A stretch of DNA of 64,000 bases from Marinobacterium litorale DSM 23545. GTDB taxonomy: Bacteria > Pseudomonadota > Gammaproteobacteria > Pseudomonadales > Balneatricaceae. Of the stretch, positions 41,020 to 51,842 are shown piece after piece; within the stretch, counting starts at the first letter, position 1; every line of letters starts with the position of its first letter. Under the pieces are notes generated by a model. That model was not told where the DNA came from and made no database searches. It saw nothing but the letters and a program-made list of their open reading frames with translations. Both the position numbers and the translations under genes were made by a program. The stretch lies in assembly GCF_000428985.1 (NCBI RefSeq), contig NZ_AUAZ01000010.1:1-64000 (forward strand), read 5' to 3'.

Positions 41020-42018
41020 TTAATCGAAAGGCTGTGGCTTCGGTGTGGCGTCGGTGGAAGGCGGCAGTATCGGCAGCTGGAAGCTGGGCTGATCACCGGT
41101 TAACGATTTCAGGAAAGCGACGATCTGGGCATTTTCCTGATCGCTGAACTTACGGCCCAGTTGCAGACGTCCCATGATATCGACCGCCTCGGTGAGTGTT
41201 TCGGCCTCGCCGTCATGGAAATAGGGATAGGTCATCTCCACGTTTCTAAGGGTGGGAACCTTAAACATGAATCGGTCGGCATCCTTGCCGGTTACAGCGA
41301 CTCGGCCTTCTACTTCATTGTTGGTCTGGTAGGGCTCAACCACACCCATTTTCTGGAACGAGGTGCCGCCCACGGCGGGACCGTTGTGACAGGCTACGCA
41401 ACCGCTGCTTTTAAACAGCTCATACCCGGCAACCTCATCCTGTGTCAGCGCATCCTTGTCGCCCAGGAGCCACTGGTCAAAGGGTGAATTAGGGGTGACC
41501 AGTGTTTTCTCGAACTCGGCGATGGCGTCGGTCACCTTATCGATCGTGATCTCCTCTGAGCCGAACGTCAGACGAAAATCGTGCACGTAACCGGGAATCG
41601 ATTTCAGCACGTCCACGGCCAGTGTATGCGTAAATGCCATCTCACCCGGGTTCGCAATGGGGCCACCGGCCTGTTCTTTAAGATCCGCCGCGCGGCCGTC
41701 CCAGAACTGGGCGACGTTCAGACTGGAGTTGAGTACCGTGGGCGAATTAATCGGCCCCTGTTGCCAGTTATGGCCGATGGAGGTCTTCAGGTTGTCCGTT
41801 CCTCCCATACTCAGGTTATGGCAGGAGTTGCAGGAGATAAAGCCGGATTTCGACAGCCGCGGGTCGAAATAGAGCTTCTTGCCCAGTTCCGACAGTGCCA
41901 AATTGACTTCTTTGACCGGTTCAATGGGCTGAATGGGTTCTTCAGCGAAGGCAGACATTGAGCCGAGCGCCATAGCGGCACTGATGGTCGAGGCGATGAA
42001 AGCGCGGTTCGATCTCAT
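41020..42018 (-). CDS. di-haem cytochrome c peroxidase
   Basis: 332 residues from the ATG at 42018 (AAGGA upstream). There is a Sec signal (AFIASTISAAMALGSMSAFA) and two CxxCH haem sites: CNSCH in the N-terminal domain and CVACH in the C-terminal domain. Family motifs GKKLYFDPRLSKSG, RNVEMTYPYFHDG and a final LTGDQPSFQLPILPPS are present. It reduces H2O2 in the periplasm with electrons from cytochrome c. A TetR-type palindrome lies in its promoter. Confidence 0.95.
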   Translation of the reverse strand: MRSNRAFIASTISAAMALGSMSAFAEEPIQPIEPVKEVNLALSELGKKLYFDPRLSKSGFISCNSCHNLSMGGTDNLKTSIGHNWQQGPINSPTVLNSSLNVAQFWDGRAADLKEQAGGPIANPGEMAFTHTLAVDVLKSIPGYVHDFRLTFGSEEITIDKVTDAIAEFEKTLVTPNSPFDQWLLGDKDALTQDEVAGYELFKSSGCVACHNGPAVGGTSFQKMGVVEPYQTNNEVEGRVAVTGKDADRFMFKVPTLRNVEMTYPYFHDGEAETLTEAVDIMGRLQLGRKFSDQENAQIVAFLKSLTGDQPSFQLPILPPSTDATPKPQPFD

Positions 42019-42067
42019 AGTAGGCATCCTTTCGATTGGAGCGTTACCGTTAGTCCACATCATTACT

Positions 42068-42081
42068 TGACCGTTCGGTCA
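42068..42081. promoter_or_regulatory. TetR-type palindrome before the peroxidase gene
   Basis: TGACCGTTCGGTCA, a perfect 6-2-6 palindrome, ends 50 bp before the peroxidase start codon. Its form fits TetR-family operators. No TetR gene lies in the window. Confidence 0.5.
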
Positions 42082-42196
42082 TGACATTGACCTGAATCAG
42101 TCGGGGGGATGATGTGAACGTCGAAGACACCTTTCAGGTGTAGACCAATGCGTTGGCGCCTGCCAACCAGAATCCCCGTAGACAGACATCATCTGA

Positions 42197-43588
42197 TCAG
42201 TGTTCCATTGCATGTTTCAGGTCACGCAACAAGGAACGAACGCCCTCTTCAAGTACCGGGTGGTAATAGGGCATCTCAAGCAGCCGTTCTACCGTCAACT
42301 TCTGCTCCACGGCCCAGGCCAGCAGGTGAGCCAAATGCTCCACATCGGGGCCGACCAGTTCTGCTCCCAGCAGTTTGCCGCTGTGTTTGTCAGCCCAGGC
42401 CTTCATCATTCCTTCGGTACGATTCAGCACCTTGGCGCGAGCCTGATCGCTAAAGGCGAAGGAGGCGCAGGCGATCTGGTCCGGTTTATACTGTCGGATC
42501 TTGCTGGCGCTTATCCCCAGTGTGGCAATCTGAGGATCACTGAAGACCACTGCCAGAGGCGTGGTGCGATGACCGGTGCGCAGATCCGGATAGCGGCCGG
42601 CGTTGTTGCCGGCAATGCGTCCCTCATCAGATGCTTCGTGCAGCAGCGGCAGATGGTTGTTGGCGTCGCCGGCGATAAAAATAGCGCTGTCGCCACATTG
42701 CAGTGTCGCAGAATCGAAGTGGGGGATACCCTGATCATCCAGCGTCAATGAGGTGTTCTCCAGCCCCAGTTGGTCCACATTGGGGCGTCGGCCGGTGGCA
42801 GCGAGCAGGTACTCAAAGGTTTCATTCTGAAGAGTGCCACTCTGGTCTTTGAAACCTACGGTTACGCCGGAGTCGGTTCGCTCAACACTGTCTACTTGCG
42901 CATCGGCATCCAGCGGATACTCGCTACTAAACGCCTTGAGGGCAGATGCTCGCACTTCACTGTCCTGAAGTGGCCCGAGCGCGCCGCCAATGCCGAACAT
43001 CCGTATCCTGACGCCGAGACGATGCAGTGCCTGGCCAAGTTCGAGGCCGATAACGCCGGGGCCAAACACCACGACTGATTCCGGCAGGGTATCCAGTTCG
43101 AAAAGGTCATCGTTGCTTAACAGTCGATCCTCGGCTGCACGCAGAAAACCGGGAATCGCAGGCCGGGAGCCGGTGGCGATAACAATCCGTTGGGCTTCGA
43201 TCTGCTCGCCAGACTCTGTCTCAAGCCGATGATCAGCAACAAAACGAACCCGTTGGTGGATCTGGTCAGCGTTGGGAATCGCTTCCATGCCTTTGAGCAC
43301 ATTGTCGACAAAGCGGTCACGGTATTGGCGAACCCGCTCCAGTACAGCCTTGCCGTCAATCCGGATGTCGCTTACCGTAACGCCGAATGCGGTCGCCTGG
43401 CGCGCATGCCAGGCGCTGTCAGCGGCGGCAATAAGCAGTTTGCTGGGCATACAGCCAACGCGGGCACAGGTGGTACCCAGGGGGCCTGGATCGATCAGAA
43501 CAACTGAATCCGAGTATTTGCGGGCCTGGCGGTAGGCATTAAGCCCGGCGCTGCCTGCGCCGATGATCGCGATCTCGGTGGTTCGCAT
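42197..43588 (-). CDS. dihydrolipoamide dehydrogenase-like flavoprotein
   Basis: 463 residues, class I pyridine nucleotide-disulfide oxidoreductase. FAD motif IIGAGSAGLNAYR, redox pair Cys41-Cys46 (CARVGC), NAD-binding VVFGPGVIGLELGQAL, FAD-contact IFIAGDANNHLPLLHEASDEG and C-terminal active base in YYHPVLEEGV. It stands alone with no 2-oxoacid dehydrogenase genes beside it, so its partner lipoyl protein is unknown; sulfur oxidisers use such enzymes with lipoate-binding proteins, which is a possibility only. Confidence 0.88.
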   Translation of the reverse strand: MRTTEIAIIGAGSAGLNAYRQARKYSDSVVLIDPGPLGTTCARVGCMPSKLLIAAADSAWHARQATAFGVTVSDIRIDGKAVLERVRQYRDRFVDNVLKGMEAIPNADQIHQRVRFVADHRLETESGEQIEAQRIVIATGSRPAIPGFLRAAEDRLLSNDDLFELDTLPESVVVFGPGVIGLELGQALHRLGVRIRMFGIGGALGPLQDSEVRASALKAFSSEYPLDADAQVDSVERTDSGVTVGFKDQSGTLQNETFEYLLAATGRRPNVDQLGLENTSLTLDDQGIPHFDSATLQCGDSAIFIAGDANNHLPLLHEASDEGRIAGNNAGRYPDLRTGHRTTPLAVVFSDPQIATLGISASKIRQYKPDQIACASFAFSDQARAKVLNRTEGMMKAWADKHSGKLLGAELVGPDVEHLAHLLAWAVEQKLTVERLLEMPYYHPVLEEGVRSLLRDLKHAMEH

Positions 43589-43724
43589 GTCGAGACTCCC
43601 TTCAACGGGTGGGTTTTGATCTATTCGTACTGGCTAATTTAACGATTGCATCGAGCGGTCTGCAACAGTCGATGCTGCCTGAAAGGGTAGACGAGGATAC
43701 GTGGCGGGTGGGGCAGAATACGAA

Positions 43725-43748
43725 AACGGCCCCCAAGTGGGAGCCGTT
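43725..43748 (-). terminator. terminator of rhlE
   Basis: In the minus-strand RNA AACGGCUCCC-ACUU-GGGGGCCGUU forms a ten-pair stem with one G-U, followed by UUCGUAUU. It begins six bases after the rhlE stop. Confidence 0.75.
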
Positions 43749-43753
43749 ATCAT

Positions 43754-45049
43754 TCAGCGTTTTTTAGGACTGCGTGGTGTATTCGCACCCTGGCTGCGCG
43801 GTTGGTGACCGCGGTGGGTATCACCGGAGCGCTGTCCGTCACGGTGTTGAGGCTTGGGCTTCTTGGGGCGGCGACGCCGAGCCGATTTTTGCTCCAGGCG
43901 GGATTCGGGCAGCGCATGGACCGGGTCGAAACCGTCGATAACTTCCCGGGTTAGCAGCTTGCTGGTCAGCCGCTCAATGGCCCGGAGTTGAGCGATCTCA
44001 TCGGCGCAGACCAGAGAGACGGCCTGTCCGGTGGCGCCGGCGCGACCGGTACGACCGATGCGGTGGACGTAGTCTTCCGGCACATTGGGCAGATCGAAGT
44101 TCACCACCTGAGGCAGCTGATCGATGTCCAGACCGCGGGCTGCAATATCGGTGGCTACCAGTGCTTGAAGGCGGTTGTCCTTGAACTCCGCCAGGGCCTT
44201 GGTGCGGGCGTTCTGACTCTTGTTCCCGTGAATCGCGGCCGCTTTGATGCCCGCTTTCTCCAGCTGAGTGGTGAGCTTGTTGGCCCCATGTTTGGTACGT
44301 GTAAATACAAGGACCTGATGCCAGCCGTTATCGTTGATCAGTTTGATCAACAGCGGTGCCTTCTGCTTCTTGTCCACCGGTGCTATCCACTGCTTGACTG
44401 TTTCCGCTGTGGAGTTGCGCGGCGTAACGGAGATTTCAACCGGATCGTGCACCAGTCCCTTGGCAAGCTCACGGATCTCTTTGGAGAAGGTCGCGGAGAA
44501 CAGCAGGTTCTGGCGCTTGGGTGGCAGGACAGCCAGGATCCGTTTGATATCGTGGATAAAGCCCATATCAAGCATCCGGTCGGCTTCGTCCAGCACCAGT
44601 ACTTCCAGATGATCGAAGCGAACCGCATTCTGCTTGTACAGGTCGAGCAAGCGACCGGGCGTGGCGATCAATACGTCGGCGCCTTTGCGCAGCGCCATCA
44701 TCTGCGGGTTGATCTTCACGCCACCGAATACAACGGTTGAGCGCAGAGGCAGGTGCTTGCCATAGGTTTCCACGCTCTGGCCGACCTGAGCGGCCAGCTC
44801 ACGGGTGGGGGTGAGAATCAGCACTCGCGCCTGGTTTGCGCCCGCTCTCTGGCCGGGCAGCAGACGTTCCAGAATGGGCAGGGTAAAGCCGGCGGTTTTG
44901 CCAGTACCCGTCTGGGCTGCGGCCATGACATCCTGGCCCTGAAGAACGGCGGGAATCGCCTGTTGTTGAATCGGAGAAGGGGTGTCATAACCCTGTTCAG
45001 CAACCGCTTTGACAATAGGGTCGGACAAGCCAAGGCTGGCAAAACTCAT
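43754..45049 (-). CDS. rhlE: DEAD-box RNA helicase, RhlE-like
   Basis: 431 residues. All helicase motifs are present: Q motif near the start, [44 protein letters not shown], then RGLDI and [10 protein letters not shown]. The C-terminal 50 residues are basic and low-complexity ([15 protein letters not shown]), typical of RhlE. It remodels RNA, for example in ribosome assembly or mRNA decay. Confidence 0.95.
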   Translation of the reverse strand: MSFASLGLSDPIVKAVAEQGYDTPSPIQQQAIPAVLQGQDVMAAAQTGTGKTAGFTLPILERLLPGQRAGANQARVLILTPTRELAAQVGQSVETYGKHLPLRSTVVFGGVKINPQMMALRKGADVLIATPGRLLDLYKQNAVRFDHLEVLVLDEADRMLDMGFIHDIKRILAVLPPKRQNLLFSATFSKEIRELAKGLVHDPVEISVTPRNSTAETVKQWIAPVDKKQKAPLLIKLINDNGWHQVLVFTRTKHGANKLTTQLEKAGIKAAAIHGNKSQNARTKALAEFKDNRLQALVATDIAARGLDIDQLPQVVNFDLPNVPEDYVHRIGRTGRAGATGQAVSLVCADEIAQLRAIERLTSKLLTREVIDGFDPVHALPESRLEQKSARRRRPKKPKPQHRDGQRSGDTHRGHQPRSQGANTPRSPKKR

Positions 45050-45165
45050 TAATAACTCTCTGTTTAAATGGGACGAGAACCGGGGAGGTACGGTAAGCCG
45101 GGCAACAGCCGGTGCAGAAACGCTCTCGGAAGGGTGCGAAGCTTACCCTAAAGTGCCCTCTGTGG

Positions 45166-46398
45166 CTATGTTGGCAGATCAGTCTGAGGGCGCTCGTCCA
45201 AGCGATCACGGCCGGTTAGTTTAGGGAACCAGTACATCCACAGCGCAGTTACCGCCAAGGTTCCCACACCTCCGATAACAATGGCCGGCACGGCACCGGC
45301 CAGTGACGCCACAACCCCGGCGCGGAACTCGCCCACCTGGTTTGAAGTGCTGATAAAGAGTGAATTGACGGCGCTGACACGGCCTCTCATCTCATCCGGT
45401 GTTTCCAGCTGAACCAGGGTCGAGCGTATAACCACGCTGATCATATCCGCGGCTCCCATGATGGTCAGCGCGGCCACCGACAGCCAAAGCGATTGGGACA
45501 ACCCGAACAGAATGATCATTGCGCCAAAGACAGCGACGGAAGCAAACATCTTGACGCCGACACGACTGTCGATGGGGCGCCAGGCCAGCCAGATCGACAT
45601 GGCAACGGCTCCGACAGCGGGTGCACTGCGCAGCATGCCGAGGGCCCAGGGGCCCGTCTCCAGAATATCCCGGGCGACAATAGGCAGTAGGGCGGTCACG
45701 CTGCCGACCAGTACGGCCACCATATCCAGTGAAATCGATCCGAAGATCACCGGGTTGCGCCAGGTGAATTTGAAACCGCCCAATACAGAGTCCAGCGTGG
45801 CGCGCTGCTTTTCGCGTTGCTCATGTTGATAGTCAAGGCCAAAGAGGATAACCGCCGAGAGCAGAGCGCAGGCAGTGCTGGTGCCATACAGAGCCCCTGC
45901 GCCAAATATATAGATAACGCCGCCCAGCGCCGGGCCGACGATGGTGGTGGCTTCTCGGCCAGAGGCGGTCCAGGTCATCGCGGGGGCCAGCAGATCCGCA
46001 CCGACGATCCTGGGCACCATCGCCTGGGTTGCCGGCATTTCGAAAGCCCGTGCCGCGCCCATGGCGATACAGCAGCTATAGATAATTGCCGGTGTTATCA
46101 CATCGAGCACACTGGTGACCGTCAGTACGGCAATGGTCAGGGTGATGACGCTGCGGCTGATCAGCATGATTGTGCGGCGGTTCAACGTATCCGCCAGATG
46201 CCCACCGTAGAGTGTCAGTGCAAGCTGCGGTAGATAGCGCGCGAGCCCGACCAGACCGAGACTCAGGGCGCTGTCGGTCAGGTTGTAAATCTGCCACCCC
46301 ATCCCCACCAGCAGCATCTGAAAGGCAAAAGATGCAGCCATCTGACCGATCCAGAAACGCATGAAGGTCTTGTGCTTTAGTAGGGAAGGTGTGGTCAT
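45166..46398 (-). CDS. MFS transporter (MFS_3/enterobactin-exporter-like)
   Basis: 410 residues, twelve hydrophobic segments. Family pattern: RFWIGQMAASFAFQML, LGLVGLARYLPQLALTLYGG, ADTLNRRTIMLISR, and TPDEMRGRVSAVNSLFISTSNQVGEF (split here). Members export siderophores, drugs or unknown molecules. It is a single gene with an inverted repeat (46446-46461) about 50 bp upstream of its start. Confidence 0.88.
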   Translation of the reverse strand: MTTPSLLKHKTFMRFWIGQMAASFAFQMLLVGMGWQIYNLTDSALSLGLVGLARYLPQLALTLYGGHLADTLNRRTIMLISRSVITLTIAVLTVTSVLDVITPAIIYSCCIAMGAARAFEMPATQAMVPRIVGADLLAPAMTWTASGREATTIVGPALGGVIYIFGAGALYGTSTACALLSAVILFGLDYQHEQREKQRATLDSVLGGFKFTWRNPVIFGSISLDMVAVLVGSVTALLPIVARDILETGPWALGMLRSAPAVGAVAMSIWLAWRPIDSRVGVKMFASVAVFGAMIILFGLSQSLWLSVAALTIMGAADMISVVIRSTLVQLETPDEMRGRVSAVNSLFISTSNQVGEFRAGVVASLAGAVPAIVIGGVGTLAVTALWMYWFPKLTGRDRLDERPQTDLPT

Positions 46399-46445
46399 GC
46401 CAGTCCTGAAAGAGATTGAACAGAAGTAAGAGATGAGGCGGGAAG

Positions 46446-46461
46446 TGTAACGGATGTTACA
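46446..46461. promoter_or_regulatory. inverted repeat upstream of the MFS gene
   Basis: TGTAACGGATGTTACA, a perfect 6-4-6 dyad, 48 bp before the MFS start codon; likely an operator. The remaining gap to 46,682 shows nothing else that I can assign. Confidence 0.5.
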
Positions 46462-46682
46462 GTTGGATGCTTATTAGTTTTTCTTCAAAGTGATCCGGTT
46501 TTACGAAGATCAGCGGGTAAGCGCGGGTTGGGAGCGATGGTGTATCTAACTCAAAAGCGGAGCATTCCGGGCGTCTTTGCATTATGACGTAATGATGAAC
46601 TGCGCAGAATAGCGTGTTCCGGGGACATCATGCGCAACATTAAACTCGCGCAATATCGCTATGCTAGGCGGCCTTTAAGCCG

Positions 46683-47000
46683 TTAAGTAGATCCACTTTC
46701 GAGAAATTGTCTTACCGCCGTGTCGGGATCACTCTCGTTAGAAACTTGCAGTTGAATCTCTTTACGGCTCAGCCTCCGTGTTAACCCGCGACCGGTACTG
46801 GCCGTTATCAAAACATCAATGTCATCCAGCGGGTGTGGCTCGTGAGAATCAGAATCGTGGAACGACTCGGCTTTGCTCAGCTCAAGTAACCGCTTGGAAG
46901 CTACCTGTCCATCTTCGATGGTATAAATCCAGAACTTTCGACAGCGACCAGGATGGTCTGTGACTGTTTTTCGATTCTGGCTGGTGACAGCAATTTTCAT
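46683..47000 (-). CDS. NifX/NafY-like dinitrogenase cofactor-family protein
   Basis: 105 residues from the ATG at 47000; an ATG three codons earlier is possible. KIAVTSQNRKTVTDHPGRCR and FWIYTIEDGQVASKRLLEL match the NifX/NifB-C-terminal fold, followed by DDIDVLITASTGRGLTRRL. These small proteins carry iron-molybdenum cofactor precursors in diazotrophs, but many are found outside nif clusters with unknown roles. No nif gene is nearby; hydrogenase and peroxiredoxin genes are. Confidence 0.75.
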   Translation of the reverse strand: MKIAVTSQNRKTVTDHPGRCRKFWIYTIEDGQVASKRLLELSKAESFHDSDSHEPHPLDDIDVLITASTGRGLTRRLSRKEIQLQVSNESDPDTAVRQFLESGST

Positions 47001-47058
47001 AGTCGGCATCCGGGCGCAGTGACGATTGCGCTGTGAACCATTAATAGAAAACCTGAGC

Positions 47059-47080
47059 GCCACCGCTTGAAAGCGGTGGC
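47059..47080 (-). terminator. terminator of the peroxiredoxin gene
   Basis: Stem GCCACCGCT-TGAA-AGCGGTGGC (nine pairs); the minus-strand RNA continues into GCUCAGGUUUUCU. It begins about 34 bases after the peroxiredoxin stop. Confidence 0.65.
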
Positions 47081-47113
47081 CTCTGGGAAGTGCCGCTTTA
47101 AACTCTTTGGCGA

Positions 47114-47770
47114 TTACAACTGCTTGGTGCAGAAGTAAAAGTCCACACAGTCATACTGATCCGACTCCATACGCTCGTTGGCACCCTCAGCCGTCGCAGA
47201 GGGTGGCACGATAACCCTGTCCCCTGGCTGCCAGCCTTCCGGGGTTGCTACGCCATTCTCGTCACTGGTCTGCAACGCATCCAGTAGACGCAGGAATTCC
47301 GGGATGGATCGACCGTTGCTCATGGGGTAGTAAACCATTGCGCGCAGGATTCCGTTGGGATCGATGATAAAGGTCGCGCGAACCGCAGACGTATCTGCAG
47401 CGCCGGGGTGGATCATTCCGTATGCCCGGGCGACGTCCATCTTCAGGTCGGCGATGATCGGAAACGGAATCTCGACCCCGAATTTTTCCTTGATATTGCG
47501 CATCCAGGCGATATGCGAGTGATGGCTGTCGATGGACAGTCCCAGTAACTCACAGTTGCGTTTGTTGAACTCCGGCGCCATCTTGGCAAAAGCCATGAAC
47601 TCAGTCGTGCATACCGGGGTGAAATCAGCCGGATGAGAAAAGAGTACGAGCCATTTCCCCTTGTAGTCATCGAGGCTCTTAACCCCATCAGTTGTCGGTG
47701 CGGTAAACTCTGGAGCTCGCTCGTTCAAACGCGGGAGGCCTGAGGTAGTAGCGGTTTCTGCGGGTTCCAT
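47114..47770 (-). CDS. peroxiredoxin, Prx6-type
   Basis: 218 residues. Peroxidatic Cys54 in HPADFTPVCTTE, then GLSIDSHHSHIAWMRNI and FPIIADLKMDVARAYGM, and the long C-terminal part (PEGWQPGDRVIVPPS) typical of Prx6-type enzymes. The extreme C terminus adds CVDFYFC, giving extra cysteines. It reduces peroxides and possibly organic persulfides. Its promoter shares the operator core found before the sulfide oxidation operons. Confidence 0.93.
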   Translation of the reverse strand: MEPAETATTSGLPRLNERAPEFTAPTTDGVKSLDDYKGKWLVLFSHPADFTPVCTTEFMAFAKMAPEFNKRNCELLGLSIDSHHSHIAWMRNIKEKFGVEIPFPIIADLKMDVARAYGMIHPGAADTSAVRATFIIDPNGILRAMVYYPMSNGRSIPEFLRLLDALQTSDENGVATPEGWQPGDRVIVPPSATAEGANERMESDQYDCVDFYFCTKQL

Positions 47771-47790
47771 AACGGTGCTCCTTACTATTG

Positions 47791-47832
47791 ATTAGATATA
47801 TCTAATATAAAGGCCGTTAATGTTCATGTGAA
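47791..47832 (-). promoter_or_regulatory. peroxiredoxin promoter with palindromic operator
   Basis: On the minus strand TTCACA (47827-47832), a 17-bp spacer and TATATT (47804-47809). The -10 sits at the edge of the perfect palindrome ATTAGATATATCTAAT (47791-47806). It carries the same TATATTAGATA core and register as the persulfide dioxygenase promoter. Confidence 0.75.
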
Positions 47833-48083
47833 TACATAAATTGCTATCACGTATATAGCCGCTGTCTATCGGCTTCCTCATCCTCACGGAAAACCGCCGT
47901 TCACTAACACTTCTACGATGTGGCTCTGGCTTAGGTGTACTCGGGATGAGCCAATCTGTTAACCGGTTGTTGGTCAGGTTCGACTGGTAAATAACCTTCC
48001 ATATTGCACGCTTAGTGGTTCTGTGTTTTCTGTAATTTACGTCTGTTTAAACCTAATCAATTGAATTATTTGAGGTTTTAAAG

Positions 48084-48100
48084 TTGGGCCGTTTCTTGCT
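48084..48100 (+). promoter_or_regulatory. sigma-54 (RpoN) promoter of the hydrogenase operon
   Basis: TTGGGCCGTTTCTTGCT has the invariant GG and GC exactly ten bases apart and agrees with YTGGCACGNNNNTTGCW at most other positions. Transcription would start near 48,111, giving a leader of about 77 bases. Uptake hydrogenase operons in other proteobacteria are RpoN-dependent through HoxA/HupR. The rest of the gap 47,833-48,083 shows no gene; it may hold the activator site. Confidence 0.7.
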
Positions 48101-48188
48101 CTAGCTCTTTCTGATTCCGCCTGAGAATGATAAGAGCTTAACCGGTGGCCGCCTGCGGAAAGGAGAGGTACGCCGAGGGGAGTACGGC

Positions 48189-49264
48189 ATGTCCCAGATT
48201 GAAACGTTTTACGATGTGATGCGACGTCAGGGGATTACGCGTCGCAGCCTGTTGAAGTACAGCAGCCTGACAGCTGCAGCCCTGGGTCTAGGACCCACCT
48301 TTGCCCCTAAAATTGCCCACGCCATGGAGACCAAACCGCGTACGCCGGTGGTCTGGCTGCACGGGCTGGAGTGCACCTGCTGCTCCGAATCCTTTATCCG
48401 CTCCGCCCATCCGCTGGTTAAGGATGTGGTGCTGTCGATGATCTCGCTGGACTACGATGACACCCTGATGGCTGCTGCCGGCCATCAGGCTGAGGCTGCG
48501 CTGGAGCAGACCATCGAGAAGTACAAGGGCGAGTACATCCTGGCGGTGGAAGGTAATCCGCCGCTGAACGAAGATGGCATGTTCTGCATTGTCGGCGGTA
48601 AGCCGTTCCTCGATCAGCTCAAGCATGCTGCCAAGGATGCCAAGGCCGTGATTGCCTGGGGTAGCTGTGCCAGCTGGGGCTGTGTTCAGGCGGCGCGACC
48701 GAACCCCACTCAGGCGGTGCCGATTCATAAGGTGATCACCGATAAACCGATTATCAAGGTGCCGGGCTGTCCGCCCATCGCCGAGGTGATGACCGGTGTG
48801 ATCACCTATATGCTCACCTTCGGCAAGATTCCGGAACTGGACCGTCAAGGGCGTCCGAAGATGTTCTACGGCCAGCGTATTCACGACAAATGCTACCGCC
48901 GTCCCCATTTCGATGCGGGTCAGTTTGTCGAGCAGTGGGATGATGAATCCGCTCGCAAGGGCTACTGCCTCTATAAAGTCGGTTGTAAAGGACCGACCAC
49001 CTACAACGCCTGCTCTACAGTGCGCTGGAACGAAGGCACCTCCTTCCCGATTCAGGCCGGTCACGGCTGTATTGGCTGCTCAGAAGATGGCTTCTGGGAC
49101 AAAGGTGGTTTCTATGACCGTCTGACCGATATCCATCAGTTTGGTATTGAAAAGAATGCCGATGAGATCGGCACCGCCGTGGCCGGTGGTGTGGGTGCCG
49201 CCATTGCGGCCCATGCGGCTGTCAGTGCGATCAAGCGGGCGACCAGCAAGGGAGATCAGGAGTC

Positions 49265-49268
<4 letters not shown>
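48189..49268 (+). CDS. hoxK: [NiFe] hydrogenase small subunit, oxygen-tolerant group 1d
   Basis: 359 residues. The Tat signal has [10 protein letters not shown], with cleavage after AHA (residue 45). Mature Cys17, Cys19 and Cys20 (CTCC, precursor 62-65), Cys115 and Cys120 (precursor 160 and 165) are all present. Cys19 and Cys120 are the two extra ligands of the [4Fe-3S] cluster of oxygen-tolerant enzymes. Medial and distal cluster cysteines follow ([25 protein letters not shown]). A C-terminal hydrophobic anchor ([16 protein letters not shown]) holds it in the membrane. It overlaps the large subunit gene by ATGA. Confidence 0.96.
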
Positions 49269-51073
<1,805 letters not shown>

Positions 51074-51119
51074 TAGCGAGGGCGTGCGGAGGTTTCGCGC
51101 GCCCGTGGAGGATTCCGCG

Positions 51120-51842
51120 ATGGCACTGGAAAAACAACTCGAACTCGGTGACAGCGAGGACAAGGTCCGCAAGCAGACGGCGGTCTATGTGTATGAGGCG
51201 CCTGTTCGTCTCTGGCACTGGGTCACAGTCTTTTGTGTACTGACGCTGGGTATCACCGGGTACTTCATCGGCTCACCTCTGCCCACTCAGCCGGGGGAGG
51301 CCAGCGATAACTACCTGATGGGGTATATTCGCTTTGCCCATTTCACGGCGGGGTATATCCTGGCAATTGCCTTTATCGGCCGCATCTACTGGGCCTGTGT
51401 GGGTAATCGCCACTCCCGGGAGCTGTTTATTGTTCCGGTCTGGAAAGGACGTTGGTGGTCCGAGCTTTGGCATGAGGTGCGCTGGTACCTGTTCCTGGCA
51501 AAGACTCCGAAAAAATACATTGGTCACAACCCGCTGGGGCAGCTGGCCATGTTCGGCTTCTTCGTAATCGGCAACATCTTCATGATCGTCACCGGCTTCG
51601 CGCTATACGGTGAGGGCCTGGGCGCGGGAAGCTGGGCTGACCAAATGTTCGGCTGGGTCATACCGTTGTTCGGTCAGAGTCAGGATGTGCATACCTGGCA
51701 TCATCTGGGTATGTGGTACATCGTGATTTTTGTCATGACCCACGTTTATGTGGCTGTGCGTGAGGACATCATGTCCCGGCAGTCACTGATCTCCACCATG
51801 GTCGGTGGCTGGCGCATGTTCAAGGATGACAAGCCTGACTGA
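51120..51842 (+). CDS. hoxZ: hydrogenase cytochrome b subunit
   Basis: 240 residues from ATG 51120 (GGAGG upstream); the frame begins at 51084 without a site. Four membrane segments and haem-ligand histidines in VRLWHWVTVFCVLTLGITGY, RFAHFTAGYILAIAFIGRIY and TWHHLGMWYIVIFVMTHVYV fit HupC/HyaC/HoxZ. It anchors the hydrogenase dimer and passes electrons to quinone. Third gene of the operon, 47 bp after the large subunit. Confidence 0.95.
   Translation: MALEKQLELGDSEDKVRKQTAVYVYEAPVRLWHWVTVFCVLTLGITGYFIGSPLPTQPGEASDNYLMGYIRFAHFTAGYILAIAFIGRIYWACVGNRHSRELFIVPVWKGRWWSELWHEVRWYLFLAKTPKKYIGHNPLGQLAMFGFFVIGNIFMIVTGFALYGEGLGAGSWADQMFGWVIPLFGQSQDVHTWHHLGMWYIVIFVMTHVYVAVREDIMSRQSLISTMVGGWRMFKDDKPD

Noticed and set aside
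46683-47000. Evidence for nitrogen fixation
   Set aside because: A single NifX-like protein with no nif structural or regulatory genes is not enough; such proteins are common in non-diazotrophs.
48288-49064. 258-codon minus-strand frame inside the hydrogenase small subunit gene
   Set aside because: Antisense shadow of a highly conserved gene; no start signal.
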